Below are positions 1-9,098 of a stretch of DNA of 64,000 nucleotides, piece by piece. The DNA lies in assembly GCA_021782915.1 (NCBI GenBank), contig JAJXUK010000009.1, forward strand, positions 1 through 64,000. Direction: 5' to 3'. Every line of letters starts with the position of its first letter. Position 1 is the first letter of the stretch. A program made the translations under genes and the position numbers. Source of the stretch: Actinomycetes bacterium (GTDB taxonomy: Bacteria > Actinomycetota > Acidimicrobiia > Acidimicrobiales > RAAP-2). The notes under the pieces are model-generated. The model was given only the letters and a program-made list of their open reading frames with translations. It ran no database searches and had not been told where the DNA came from.

Positions 1-625
1 TCCGATCTAGAGCGGACGAAATGGACATCGATCGGATGATCGCCTCGGTTGAGAGGTCGCTCTGGGGGCGTCCATCGATGCGCCGGCTCATGAAGGGCTC
101 CACCATGGCCACTTTGCCGGTGGCGGCGAGCGCGCTCACTGCCTGGGCACAGGCGCTCAGGGTGTCAGCCGTGGCGTGGTCCTCGAGATTGATACGCAAC
201 AGCATCTTTCCGCCATCGAGTCGCTGCTGAGCGATTGACTCCGGGGTGTAACCCGTGAAGCGGTCGTCGAACTCAAACGTGGCACCGGCGAGGCCGCCGC
301 GGTTCATGGATCCGAAGGCCAGCTTGCCATCTAGGGCCCCCAAGATCAGTAGATCTTCAATGACGTCGGGTGACCCGAGAACGCCGTCGACACCCGCGAT
401 CGATAGGGCCGCCGTGAGTCGATCGAGCATGTCGTAACGGTCGGCCATTGCCAGCGGCTCGGAGCCAACCTCGACTACGCCACGCGCAGTGTGGTCGGCG
501 GCCAGGATAAGCAATTTCTCGCGGCCCCAACCCGTACGGGTGACACGACGGGAAGCCGCTTCGGCAATCGCGGCGGGCCGATGGAAACGCACTTCATCTA
601 GTAGTTGTCGGTTTCGTCCGTTCAC
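1..625 (-). CDS. Cgl0159-family (beta/alpha)8 aldolase-like protein, 3' end outside window
   Basis: The reverse strand is open without a stop from a GTG at 625 to the window edge, about 208 residues. It begins VNGRNRQLLDEVRFHRP and contains KLLILAADHTARGV, then LGALDGKLAFGSMNRGGLAG and KVAMVEPFMSRR. These resemble the class I aldolase-like TIM-barrel proteins found in actinobacterial inositol clusters (Cgl0159 type). The start overlaps the stop of the kinase gene by 4 bp (GTGTGA), so the two are translationally coupled. Inferred role: cleavage of a phosphorylated keto-deoxy sugar acid made by that kinase. The family name is recalled from memory, and the C-terminus is missing. Confidence 0.75.
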   Translation of the reverse strand, partial: MNGRNRQLLDEVRFHRPAAIAEAASRRVTRTGWGREKLLILAADHTARGVVEVGSEPLAMADRYDMLDRLTAALSIAGVDGVLGSPDVIEDLLILGALDGKLAFGSMNRGGLAGATFEFDDRFTGYTPESIAQQRLDGGKMLLRINLEDHATADTLSACAQAVSALAATGKVAMVEPFMSRRIDGRPQSDLSTEAIIRSMSISSALDR

Positions 626-1599
626 ACTCTTCCCCTCATCAGAACGTTCTCGACCTGGGCGATTGAGGGCATGGCATCGGAGCAAGCTAGTTGAGAGGCG
701 ACGATGGCGCCAGCTGCGCTCGCGAATCGAAGCGTTTCGATGAGCGTCCAGTCGCTCAGCACGCCGTGGCAGAGTGCACCTCCGAAGGCGTCGCCTGCTC
801 CAAGTCCATTGACGACATTGACGGGAAAGGGCGTCACGGCGACACGTTCGCTGCGAGACATGCCAAGTACTCCTGCGGGACCGAGTTTGACGATGGCGAG
901 TTCCACGCCGAGCTCGAGAAGCGCCTCAGCAGCCAGGTCGGGATCGCGTTTGCCGACTGCGACTTCCACTTCGTCGAGGTTGCCAACAGCGATGGTCGCC
1001 CAAGGAATCGCTTCCCGTATGGCGTCTGTCGCCGCATTGCGTGACGACCAGAAGACGGGTCGATAGTCGAGATCGAGCACTGTCGGGTGGCGACGAGCAC
1101 GGGCAGCAAGGGCGGTCAGGGTAGCGCTGCGGCTCGGCTCAGCGTTCAGTCCGCTCACCGTCGCCCAGAAAAGTCGAGCACTCACGATCGCGTCGATATC
1201 GAGTTCGTCGGGAAAGATTTCCTGGTCTGGAGCCTTGGGCTCGCGGTAGAAGTAGATCGGAAAAGAGTCGGGTGGGTGAGTCTCACAGAAGGTGACCGGA
1301 GTGAGAAGTCCGTCGACCGGCGTGACAAATTGGTCGTCTACGCCGTAGCCCCTCAGGGCGACGTGAACGAAGTCACCTAAGGCATCTCGACCAGTGCGCG
1401 TGATCACCCCGGATCGCTCGCCGAGTCGGGCAGCCGCGACGGCCACGTTGGTGGGACTACCTCCGAGATACTTCCTGAAATGTTGGGCGTTGACGATGCT
1501 GCCATGAGTGGTTGGGTAGAAGTCCACGCCGACACGACCGATCGTCAGGACGTCCAACGGTCCGTCACTAACGTTCACGTTTGAGCTCACACTCCCCAC
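622..1599 (-). CDS. iolC: PfkB-family sugar kinase, IolC-like (5-dehydro-2-deoxygluconokinase)
   Basis: A 325-residue PfkB/ribokinase fold. The N-terminal DVLTIGRVGVDFYP strand is followed by the substrate-site signature YLGGSPTNVAVAAARLG at about residues 43-59. The C-terminal anion-hole motif NGLGAGDAFGGAL carries the catalytic Asp. The DFYP start and the coupling to a Cgl0159-type aldolase are typical of IolC, which phosphorylates 2-deoxy-5-keto-gluconate in inositol breakdown. The start shown is GTG at 1599; a second GTG at 1590, preceded by a GGTGGGGAG-like ribosome site, may be the true one. It is divergent from the GntR regulator. A kinase for another keto-sugar acid remains possible. 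Confidence 0.8.
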   Translation of the reverse strand: MGSVSSNVNVSDGPLDVLTIGRVGVDFYPTTHGSIVNAQHFRKYLGGSPTNVAVAAARLGERSGVITRTGRDALGDFVHVALRGYGVDDQFVTPVDGLLTPVTFCETHPPDSFPIYFYREPKAPDQEIFPDELDIDAIVSARLFWATVSGLNAEPSRSATLTALAARARRHPTVLDLDYRPVFWSSRNAATDAIREAIPWATIAVGNLDEVEVAVGKRDPDLAAEALLELGVELAIVKLGPAGVLGMSRSERVAVTPFPVNVVNGLGAGDAFGGALCHGVLSDWTLIETLRFASAAGAIVASQLACSDAMPSIAQVENVLMRGRV

Positions 1600-1620
1600 C
1601 TAAGGCTCCGCGACCTCATA

Positions 1621-1630
1621 TGTCCGGACA
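1621..1630. promoter_or_regulatory. 10-bp palindrome between divergent iolC and gntR
   Basis: TGTCCGGACA is a perfect palindrome in the 89-bp intergenic region, 22 bp from the iolC start and about 25 bp before a TAGGCT -10-like box (1656-1661) facing the GntR gene. Position and symmetry suit an operator for the adjacent GntR protein. No second copy was noticed in the window, so this is inference. Confidence 0.4.
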
Positions 1631-1688
1631 ATAACACTTCAGATCATTCCGGGTATAGGCTGCGCCCATCGCGGAGCAGAGGAGCGCA

Positions 1689-2474
1689 ATGGTTTGGCCT
1701 AGTGAGGCGCCCTACAACCCGGCAGCAAGTATCGCCCTGAATCGGGACAGTCCCGTGCCCCTTTACTTTCAGCTAGCTCAGTACGTGGAAGCCGAGATTC
1801 GTTCAGGTTCGCTCCAGCCAGGAGATCGCCTGGAGAACGAGGTGAAGATCTCCGAGGACTTAGGTCTGTCTCGGCCAACGGTCAGAGCTGCCTTTGGATA
1901 TCTCGTCGACAAGGGGCTCATCTCGCGCCGCCGTGGGCAGGGCACCGTCGTGACGAAGGGCAAAGTGAGTCGCTCAGTGCGCCTGACTAGTCTCTTTGAC
2001 GACTTGGCGGATGCGGGCAAGCGCCCGACCACGAAGGTCATCCGCAACGAAGTGGTTCGTCCATCTGACCTGGTCAAGACGGCTCTTGGACTTGAAGAAG
2101 GTCAGTTCGTCACCTTTCTCGAGCGGCTTCGGTACGGTGAAGATGAGCCGATTGCTTTGATGCACAATTTCATTCCCACGTCGCTCCTGACATTGAGCAG
2201 CGAAATGCTTGAGGGGCACGGACTCTACGAACTATTGCGCGTAAGCGGGATCCATCCGCAGCGGGCAGAGCAGCGAATATCGGCTAAGAATGCACTAGCG
2301 GTGGAAGCTCGACTCCTCGACGAGCCCCGAGGCACTGCACTTGTAACTATGGAACGCACGACCTTCGACGACCGTGGTCGAGCCATCGAGTTCGCCCAGC
2401 ACGTCTATCGCGCATCTCGCTACTCGCTCTACAGCACGGTGACGAGTGACGCCACTGGGCAGGCTCGAGAGTGA
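1689..2474 (+). CDS. GntR-family transcriptional regulator (HutC/UTRA subfamily)
   Basis: A 261-residue protein. The N-terminal winged helix (about residues 25-95) reads VPLYFQLAQYVEAEIRSGSL, then ISEDLGLSRPTVRAAFGYLV and RRRGQGTVV, the standard GntR DNA-binding domain. Residues from about 110 to the end match a UTRA small-molecule-binding domain (FLERLRYGEDEPIALMHNF, ERTTFDDRGRAIEFAQHVYR). An AGAGGAG ribosome site sits 5-6 nt before ATG 1689. Placed between iolC and the sugar transporter, it most likely senses a sugar or its phosphate and controls both directions. The ligand cannot be read from sequence. Confidence 0.92.
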   Translation: MVWPSEAPYNPAASIALNRDSPVPLYFQLAQYVEAEIRSGSLQPGDRLENEVKISEDLGLSRPTVRAAFGYLVDKGLISRRRGQGTVVTKGKVSRSVRLTSLFDDLADAGKRPTTKVIRNEVVRPSDLVKTALGLEEGQFVTFLERLRYGEDEPIALMHNFIPTSLLTLSSEMLEGHGLYELLRVSGIHPQRAEQRISAKNALAVEARLLDEPRGTALVTMERTTFDDRGRAIEFAQHVYRASRYSLYSTVTSDATGQARE

Positions 2475-2489
2475 CTTTGATAGTAGTTA

Positions 2490-2518
2490 TTGACAAACAG
2501 GTAAATTAGCGCTACCGT
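2490..2518 (+). promoter_or_regulatory. Promoter of the sugar ABC transporter operon, with embedded palindrome
   Basis: TTGACA (2490-2495) is followed after 17 nt by TACCGT (2513-2518). The palindrome TAGCGCTA (2507-2514) overlaps the spacer and -10 box, where a repressor would block polymerase. The operon's first start codon lies about 120 nt downstream. Confidence 0.55.
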
Positions 2519-2638
2519 CCCCGGCAGTGCGACTGGGGGAGTGGCTGAGGCGGGTCGTCGGTTGGGGCGCGACCGTGGTGCTTATGCGAATGGGGGAAGC
2601 AGTGCGGACGGTAGGCAGATGACGGCAGGAGCGGTGAC

Positions 2639-3805
2639 GTGACCGGCATTCGCTTTGAGAACGTGTGGAAGTTCTTTGAGGGAAGTGCGGTTGTCACCGA
2701 CCTGAACCTCGACGTACACGCCGGTGAATTCATCGTGCTGGTGGGCCCCTCGGGTTGTGGCAAGACGACATCGTTGCGGATGCTTGCTGGCCTAGAAAGG
2801 CCGAGTCACGGAAGAATCTTCATTGAAGACCGTGACGTCACCGACGTGCCGACGGGCCAGCGTGATATTTCGATGGTCTTTCAGAGTTACGCCTTGTACC
2901 CCAACATGAATGTGTATAAGAATCTGGCATTCGGTCCACGAGTCCGCAAGGAGCCGAAGTCCACACTGCAGACGCGTATCAACGATGTCGCTGACCTACT
3001 CCAAATCCGTCACCTGCTCAATCGGACGCCATCCGCTCTGTCGGGAGGGCAACGTCAGCGAGTAGCGCTTGGCCGGGCACTGATACGCGAGCCACGAGTC
3101 TTCTTGATGGACGAGCCCCTATCGAATCTTGATGCGGCGTTGCGGGTGCAGATGCGCGCTGAGCTCATCCGGCTTCATCATCGATTGAAGGAAACGACAA
3201 CCGTCTACGTCACTCACGATCAAGTCGAGGCTCTTACGATGGGTGACCGAGTCGCCGTCATGAAGGACGGGGTTCTCCTTCAGGTCGATACCGCTAACGA
3301 CCTTTTCGAATACCCGGACTCAGTCTTTGTTGGAGAGTTCATCGGATCGCCGAAAATGAATGTCTTCGAAGGCACCCTGATGATCACCGGAGATGGAGTT
3401 GTGGTTGATGTGCTGGGCGTTCGCGCTGACCTCACGGACTACGTGGCAGGTCGGCTCATCGATGGAGTGAGCTCGGGGCCGGTGCTTGTGGGAGTTCGGC
3501 CGCACGACTTGTTTCCAGCTAGTGGTGGCGCAGATGAGAGCGACCGTATACCGGCACGGGTCGACATCAGCGAGCACACGGGGACCGAAGTATTCGCGAC
3601 CATGGATGTTGGTGAGACTAAGGCAGTGGCGCGACTGCCACGTGCGCTGAAGCCCGAGTTGGGCGAACGAATTGACTTGGCGTTCAGTCGTCATGCGGTG
3701 CATCTCTTCGATGCGAGCACCAAATTGAGCCTTCTGGGTCGAATCCGAGGACGTGAGCGTGTGTCGGTGGCGCAGACCACCCAAGTGAGACCTGAAGTGA
3801 AGTAA
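2639..3805 (+). CDS. Sugar ABC transporter ATP-binding protein (MalK/UgpC/MsmX family)
   Basis: A 388-residue CUT1 ATPase. Walker A is GPSGCGKTTS (about residues 38-47), the signature is LSGGQRQRVALGRAL, Walker B is RVFLMDEPLSNLDA and the switch histidine is in YVTHDQVEALTMGD. The region after about residue 240 is the MalK-type regulatory/TOBE extension (GVRPHDLFPA). The start is GTG 2639, with CAGGAG 9 nt upstream. It is first in an operon with a binding protein and two permeases, so it probably energises uptake of the sugar degraded by the downstream dehydrogenases. Such ATPases often serve several transporters. Confidence 0.93.
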   Translation: MTGIRFENVWKFFEGSAVVTDLNLDVHAGEFIVLVGPSGCGKTTSLRMLAGLERPSHGRIFIEDRDVTDVPTGQRDISMVFQSYALYPNMNVYKNLAFGPRVRKEPKSTLQTRINDVADLLQIRHLLNRTPSALSGGQRQRVALGRALIREPRVFLMDEPLSNLDAALRVQMRAELIRLHHRLKETTTVYVTHDQVEALTMGDRVAVMKDGVLLQVDTANDLFEYPDSVFVGEFIGSPKMNVFEGTLMITGDGVVVDVLGVRADLTDYVAGRLIDGVSSGPVLVGVRPHDLFPASGGADESDRIPARVDISEHTGTEVFATMDVGETKAVARLPRALKPELGERIDLAFSRHAVHLFDASTKLSLLGRIRGRERVSVAQTTQVRPEVK

Positions 3806-3818
3806 GGGGAAATAGCAA

Positions 3819-5219
3819 ATGGGGGGAACCATGAAACTACATAGAAGTGCCAAGTTGCCACGGTTGTTGGTGGCAGGGAGTTTGTTAGGAGCGGCGATCG
3901 TCGTCGAAGCCGCCTCTGGTCTCTCGGCGAGTGCGTCTTCAAAGACGTCGATATCGGTTGCCTACGCGGTGGATACGACGTTCGACACCACGCCGCTGGC
4001 AAACAAGTGGTGGGGCGCCTTAAAGAAGGAGTTCGAAGCGAAGTATCCGAATGTCACTCTGGTGCTGGATCCCATTCATGGCGGTGAGCCAGACTTCCTG
4101 ACCAAGTTGGCACTGCAGTTCAAGCAGTCCAGTCCGCCGGATGTAATCCAATTCCCGTCGACTGAGATCGCCCTATATCAGTCATCGGGCTACTTGAAGA
4201 CGATGGACCAGTATTTGGTGGGATCGGGCAAGTCCTGGTTCAGTCAGTATCCAAACGTCATTCAGAACGAGGGCAAGATTGGTAGCCACATCTACGCAGT
4301 GAGCGCCGGCGAGAATAACAACGGTCTGTACTACGACAAGGCAATTCTCCGGAAGGCCGGAATCAAGTTGCCATGGCAGCCCACGACCTGGGCCGGCATA
4401 ATCTCCGCGGCTCAGGCGATCAAGAAGGCAGAGCCGAAGGTGATTCCGCTGTGGACGGACGCGGGCACGAGCGCGGGTCCCAACGGTGCGGGTTATGGCA
4501 TTTTGAACCTCCTGGCCGGTTCGAGCAACCCCACGATTCAGACGGGATCGGGAAAGATGGTTGTCTCATCGAAGGGACTTCTCGAGACGCTGGACTTCTA
4601 TCACACAGTCTTCGCGGACGGGCTCGGAGCGCCAACCTCGCAACTCTTTAGCGAGAACAACGCACCGAACATTCCGTCTACCGACTTTGCCAAAGGGACG
4701 CTTGGCATCGCGGTGGCGGCGAACTTCATTGGTGGTAACTGGACGAAGATGGTGAGCTTTCCGTACTGGCCGCAGGCCGGCACGGCGATTGGCGTAGCCG
4801 GACTTCCGAAGATCAATGGCGGAGGGTACGCCTCGACATTGTCGGGTTGGGACTTTGGGATCTCATCTAAGACCAAGGACGCCACGGCAGCGGAGAACTT
4901 GATCAACATGATGCAGGAGCCGACCAACATGATCGAGGCCGCCAACTGGGCAGGTTGGGTGCCGCCGGTGAAGTCGTACTGGGCCAACCCGCTGTACGCG
5001 AATTTTGATGCACCTTTTGCGAAGGAGTTCGGACAGCTTCTACCGTGGTCGAGCGAGCTTCCGTCTAGTGCCAACTACTCGGTCTGGGTTCAGGCGATAG
5101 AGCAGGCATCAGGCACCATTGCTCAGACACCCAGCACAACGGGCTCAGCGGCGATGTCGCAGATGAAGGGTTATGTGACTAACCAATTGGGATCGAGCGC
5201 AGTCGCCTCGCTCCCCTAA
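3819..5219 (+). CDS. Extracellular sugar-binding protein of CUT1 ABC transporter
   Basis: A 466-residue family 1 solute-binding protein. A basic N-terminus (KLHRSAKLPR) and hydrophobic core (LLVAGSLLGAAIVVEAA) give a signal peptide. No lipobox cysteine is visible, so anchoring is unclear. Residues such as KEFEAKYPNVTLVL, PPDVIQFPSTEIALY and GTLGIAVAANFIGG are typical of the fold. ATG 3819 has AAGGGGA 8 nt upstream. A second ATG at 3831, in frame after GGGGGG, is an alternative start. It follows the ATPase by 13 nt and precedes two permeases. Confidence 0.93.
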   Translation: MGGTMKLHRSAKLPRLLVAGSLLGAAIVVEAASGLSASASSKTSISVAYAVDTTFDTTPLANKWWGALKKEFEAKYPNVTLVLDPIHGGEPDFLTKLALQFKQSSPPDVIQFPSTEIALYQSSGYLKTMDQYLVGSGKSWFSQYPNVIQNEGKIGSHIYAVSAGENNNGLYYDKAILRKAGIKLPWQPTTWAGIISAAQAIKKAEPKVIPLWTDAGTSAGPNGAGYGILNLLAGSSNPTIQTGSGKMVVSSKGLLETLDFYHTVFADGLGAPTSQLFSENNAPNIPSTDFAKGTLGIAVAANFIGGNWTKMVSFPYWPQAGTAIGVAGLPKINGGGYASTLSGWDFGISSKTKDATAAENLINMMQEPTNMIEAANWAGWVPPVKSYWANPLYANFDAPFAKEFGQLLPWSSELPSSANYSVWVQAIEQASGTIAQTPSTTGSAAMSQMKGYVTNQLGSSAVASLP

Positions 5220-5248
5220 GCGACTGACCCGATAGGAGGAATGGCCCG

Positions 5249-6178
5249 GTGACAGTGTCAACAACCGACCTGGACACGGTCACCGGGCCAGACCTCGCGC
5301 AGCTCTGGAGGACGCGACACGATCGTGAGCGCTTCCAGTGGAGCAGCCTCGCGCTGATGACCCCAGCGTTTGGACTCCTCATCGTTCTCTTCCTCATCCC
5401 CATGGGCTACGCGGTCTACCTGGGACTCACAAACCTCACCCTTGTTGGTCCGGACTCGGTGAAGTGGGGATTCACGGGTCTCCAGAATCTGTCGCGCCTG
5501 CGTCAGGATACGACGTTCTGGAGTTCTCTCTGGGTGACCGCGGGGTTCATTGGCGGGTCAATCGTAGGTGTTGTGGTGGCCGGCTACTGGCTGGCGGCGT
5601 TGTCCATGCGGGCACGGCCGTGGATGCGCATTTTCGTAGGTGGCATCGTCGTCGTGTCCTGGATGATGCCAGCGGTGACTGCGGGAATGACGTGGTACGC
5701 AACGACGACTCAGGGCGGAGCACTCGGTACGTTGACGGGGCTCCACAATACGAACTTCTTGGACACTTGGCCGCTCATCATCGTGACAGTCGCCAATGTC
5801 TGGTCTATGACGGGGTTCTGCATGCTCGTCATGGGAGCAGCGTTGCGCAACGTGCCCTCTGAAGCAATCGAAGCGGCCGTGGTCGAGAACGCGACGGCGT
5901 GGCAGAGGTTCAGAATGATCGTGCTTCCGTTGCTGCGGCCCACAATCATCGCGGTTGTCCTGTTGACTGCCCTACTGAGTCTGGCGAACTTCGGGCTCAT
6001 CTACATCATGACCCAGGGCGGTCCAGGCAATTCCACGAATATCCTGCCGCTGTACTCATATCAGCAGGCATTTAGCTTCAATAATCTCGCCTATGGCGCT
6101 CTCATTGGCAACGTCATGGTCCTCATCGCGACCATATTCGGAGTCTTCTACGTGCGGGTGGCCACTCCAAAGTCATGA
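5249..6178 (+). CDS. Sugar ABC transporter permease (MalF/UgpA-like)
   Basis: A 309-residue integral membrane protein with about six hydrophobic segments, starting with LMTPAFGLLIVLFLIPMGYA. The cytoplasmic EAA loop reads EAIEAAVVENATAWQRFRMI followed by VLPLLRP, which docks on the ATPase. GTG 5249 follows an AGGAGG ribosome site. An upstream ATG at 5240 stops after three codons and is excluded. The stop overlaps the next permease start by ATGA. Confidence 0.93.
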   Translation: MTVSTTDLDTVTGPDLAQLWRTRHDRERFQWSSLALMTPAFGLLIVLFLIPMGYAVYLGLTNLTLVGPDSVKWGFTGLQNLSRLRQDTTFWSSLWVTAGFIGGSIVGVVVAGYWLAALSMRARPWMRIFVGGIVVVSWMMPAVTAGMTWYATTTQGGALGTLTGLHNTNFLDTWPLIIVTVANVWSMTGFCMLVMGAALRNVPSEAIEAAVVENATAWQRFRMIVLPLLRPTIIAVVLLTALLSLANFGLIYIMTQGGPGNSTNILPLYSYQQAFSFNNLAYGALIGNVMVLIATIFGVFYVRVATPKS

Positions 6179-7053
6179 GCGCACCCCTCCTGCCCCCGGC
6201 CTCGTCGACCTATCGCGAGTTGCCACCGAAGAACAAGACACCCCGACGCGCCCGGTTGCGTTCGGGCGGCACGCACCTGGCGCTGGCTGGGTTTGGCATC
6301 CTCTTCATTGTTCCAATGCTGTGGCTCCTGCTTGCTTCCATCGACGCCAATGCGAGTTGGGGGCTCGAGTGGCCTCATTTCTCTCTCGTGAATTTTCGAT
6401 ATGTCTTAAGCGGAAGTCTGCTCGTTGCACTGTGGAATAGCGTTGTTCTTTCTGTGGTGTCGACAGCAATCGCGTCGATCACAGGCGTCTTCGCCGCCTA
6501 CGCACTGTCGCGGCGTCGGATTCCTCTCAAGGGTGGCATCCTGATGTTCGTCCTTTTCTCGTCGGGCGTGCCGCTGGCAATAATGGTCATTCCGGTCTAC
6601 GAGATGTTCAGCCGCTACAACCTGCTCACCATCATTCCCACGGCGATCTTTCTGTCGGTAACATCTCTTCCCTTCGAGATCTACTTGATGAAGAACTTCA
6701 TTGACGCCGTGCCTCGAGATCTTGAAGAAGCCGCCCGCATAGAAGGTGCACGAACCGTTCAAGTGCTGCGACGGGTTGTCATCCCGCTGGCGATGCCCGG
6801 AATCGCCGCAGCGGCGATCTTTGGCTTCGTGAATTCGTGGGGCTCGCTAGTGGTCCCCCTCATCCTCATCAGTCCGGGGAACCAGCAGCCGGCGCCGATC
6901 TCCATCTACACATTCCTAACTGTGCCGAAGCCTGAGTACGGCAATATCGCGGCGTATTCGCTCCTCTTCTGCGTACCGGTCTTCATCCTCTACGCCGTCT
7001 CGTCGCGACTCTTCCGCGAAGGATTCGTTCTCGGTGGCGGAATTAAGGGCTGA
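6175..7053 (+). CDS. Sugar ABC transporter permease (MalG/UgpE-like)
   Basis: A 292-residue partner permease with about six membrane spans. Its EAA motif is DLEEAARIEGARTVQVLRRV followed by VIPLAMPG. It overlaps the first permease by 4 bp (ATGA), implying coupled translation in equal amounts. The C-terminus LFREGFVLGGGIKG is the usual MalG-like end. With the upstream three genes it completes a CUT1 importer. Confidence 0.93.
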   Translation: MSAPLLPPASSTYRELPPKNKTPRRARLRSGGTHLALAGFGILFIVPMLWLLLASIDANASWGLEWPHFSLVNFRYVLSGSLLVALWNSVVLSVVSTAIASITGVFAAYALSRRRIPLKGGILMFVLFSSGVPLAIMVIPVYEMFSRYNLLTIIPTAIFLSVTSLPFEIYLMKNFIDAVPRDLEEAARIEGARTVQVLRRVVIPLAMPGIAAAAIFGFVNSWGSLVVPLILISPGNQQPAPISIYTFLTVPKPEYGNIAAYSLLFCVPVFILYAVSSRLFREGFVLGGGIKG

Positions 7054-7056
7054 GTG

Positions 7057-8163
7057 ATGTCGAAGATTCGTGTTGGCGTGGTGGGAACGGGGATCATCGG
7101 CCAGGTCATGCACCTGCACTTCTTGCGCGAGCTCGCCGACCGTTTCGAGATCGCGGCGATCTGCGACCTCTCGATCGACAACGCTCGCGCTAACGCTGAG
7201 GCATACGGCGTCGCTCTTGTCTACACAGAGTGGCGACAGATGATGGCGGCTGAGCTTGATGCCGTCTTGGTACTCACTTCGGGCAGTCACGCTCCATTGG
7301 CTGTCGAGGCCGCGCGACGCGGTCTTCACGTCTTCGTTGAGAAGCCCATGTGCTTCTCGACAGACGAAGCGGCCGAGATGGTGGCGGCAGCCGAAAGCGC
7401 CGGAGTGGTGCTGATGGTTGGTTATCCGAAGCGCTACGACCCTGCGTTTGCGAGGTTCCGTGAATTAGCTCGTGATCTGGGCGACGTACGGTTGCTGCGG
7501 GTCACGACAACGGAAGCGCCGTGGCGACCCTACCTAGCGCACTATCCGCTCATCGCACCTGGGCCGATCAAGGAAGACGTTCTCCGCGGCTTGCGGGCCG
7601 ACGACGCACGCCGACTTACATCGGCAATTGGCTCCGATGACCCGATGCTCGTTCACGTCTACCAGAATGTGTTGCTAGACACGTTGGTCCATGAAATCAA
7701 CACGATTCGGGGACTGTGGGGGGAGCCGGAGCGACTAGAGCACGTCGACTATCGACCAGGGGCACTCAACGTCTTGCTGAGCTACGGAGATGCTGCGGCC
7801 GCTATCCATTGGCTAGAGGTGCCCGGAATGACGAGGTACGCAATGGAGTTCAGCGTGACGGGCACAGCTGGTCGCGCGACTCTCACTTTTCCGTCGCCGT
7901 ACTTGCGCAACGCCGCGACCGCCATCTTCCTCGAGCGAGGCTCGGCCGACGACGTCGCCTCGAGCAGCACCGAATCCATCACGTCATTTGAGAGTGGATT
8001 CAAGCGTGAGCTCGAGGCATTTGCCACGGCGATCCGTGGGGGCGCTCCAGTGCCGACGGACGGACGCGATTCGGCGCGCGACATCGCTCTATGTCAGTCC
8101 ATTGTTCGCTGCATGGTCGAGCGCGCTCCGGTGGATCGTCCCACGGAACTAGACCACTTCTAA
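7057..8163 (+). CDS. Gfo/Idh/MocA-family oxidoreductase (first of three)
   Basis: About 368 residues. A Rossmann NAD(P) site, RVGVVGTGIIGQVM, lies at the N-terminus, and the family lysine is in VFVEKPMCFS (about residue 95). The C-terminal substrate domain includes DTLVHEINTIRGLWG. ATG 7057 is preferred over the adjacent GTG 7054, which abuts the permease stop, because AAGGG lies about 8 nt upstream. Family members oxidise sugar or inositol hydroxyls with NAD(P). The substrate is probably the solute brought in by the upstream transporter. Confidence 0.88.
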   Translation: MSKIRVGVVGTGIIGQVMHLHFLRELADRFEIAAICDLSIDNARANAEAYGVALVYTEWRQMMAAELDAVLVLTSGSHAPLAVEAARRGLHVFVEKPMCFSTDEAAEMVAAAESAGVVLMVGYPKRYDPAFARFRELARDLGDVRLLRVTTTEAPWRPYLAHYPLIAPGPIKEDVLRGLRADDARRLTSAIGSDDPMLVHVYQNVLLDTLVHEINTIRGLWGEPERLEHVDYRPGALNVLLSYGDAAAAIHWLEVPGMTRYAMEFSVTGTAGRATLTFPSPYLRNAATAIFLERGSADDVASSSTESITSFESGFKRELEAFATAIRGGAPVPTDGRDSARDIALCQSIVRCMVERAPVDRPTELDHF

Positions 8164-8180
8164 CGTCACGAGGAGGACTC

Positions 8181-9098
8181 ATGGATGCAACGATTGCAAA
8201 TGCACCAATTAGTTATGGAGCTTTCGAGTTGACCGTTGGAATCGACCCCTCGGTGCCGGAGGCCATCGACATCCTCGATGAGGTCGCCGGCGCCGGCTAC
8301 GGCGGGATCGATCTCGGCCCGGTCGGCTACCTCGGACGTGGCCCCCAGCTCGCTGAGCGCCTGGCGAGCCGGGGCCTGGGCCTTGCTGGTGCATATCTCG
8401 AGCTTCCGTTTTCTGAGCCTGACGCGCTGAAGCGGCTGTATCCCGAACTCGACGCGATGCTTGACACCTTCGATGCGGTGCGCGGCGAAGTCCCTGGACC
8501 GCTACCGCGCCCGACAATCGCTGACGCCGGTTCCGCTGAGCGGCGTGCGGCCCCTGGGCGCAGTCACGCGGACGTCGCTCTTGGTCTTGACCCTGAGGGA
8601 TGGCGGCGCTTCGCGGTTGGCATGAATGAGGTGCTCGCACGTTGCCGAGATCGGGGCTATGAACCGACTCTTCATCCGGAAACCGGGACCTGGGTGGAGG
8701 CGCCCTGGGAGGTCGAACGGGCAATGGAGCTCACTGACGTTGGCGTGTGCTTGGAGACCGGGCACCTCTACGTCGGTGGGGGTGACCCCGCGAGGTTGGC
8801 CGAGGAGTGGTCCGGGCGAATTAACCATGTTCACGTGAAAGACGCCCATCGAGACATCATTGATTCCATCGTGACGGCTGGGGAACCTAACACCGCCATC
8901 TGGTCGCGGGAGGCATTTTGTGCCCTGGGTGAAGGCGATGTGGATCTGGAAGGTGTCTTCCACGCGCTGTCGGCGCGCGGCTTCACTGGATGGATAGTGG
9001 TTGAGCAGGACATCTTCCCTCAGACACCGGACCGCTTCGCTCGGGCTATCACTGATCAGCGGGCAAATCGTCTATTTCTGTCCGATCGTGACATCTGA
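8181..9098 (+). CDS. Sugar phosphate isomerase/epimerase, IolE/IolI-like TIM barrel
   Basis: 305 residues from ATG 8181, chosen because GAGGAGG lies 5 nt upstream; the longer in-frame reading has no ribosome site. Xylose-isomerase-like barrel motifs are present: APISYGAFE, TLHPETGTWVE, VCLETGHLYVGGGDP and INHVHVKD, whose His/Glu/Asp residues bind a divalent metal. The family includes inosose dehydratase (IolE) and inosose isomerase (IolI). Sitting between dehydrogenases, it probably acts on the keto product of one of them. Which of the two activities applies cannot be told by eye. Confidence 0.85.
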   Translation: MDATIANAPISYGAFELTVGIDPSVPEAIDILDEVAGAGYGGIDLGPVGYLGRGPQLAERLASRGLGLAGAYLELPFSEPDALKRLYPELDAMLDTFDAVRGEVPGPLPRPTIADAGSAERRAAPGRSHADVALGLDPEGWRRFAVGMNEVLARCRDRGYEPTLHPETGTWVEAPWEVERAMELTDVGVCLETGHLYVGGGDPARLAEEWSGRINHVHVKDAHRDIIDSIVTAGEPNTAIWSREAFCALGEGDVDLEGVFHALSARGFTGWIVVEQDIFPQTPDRFARAITDQRANRLFLSDRDI

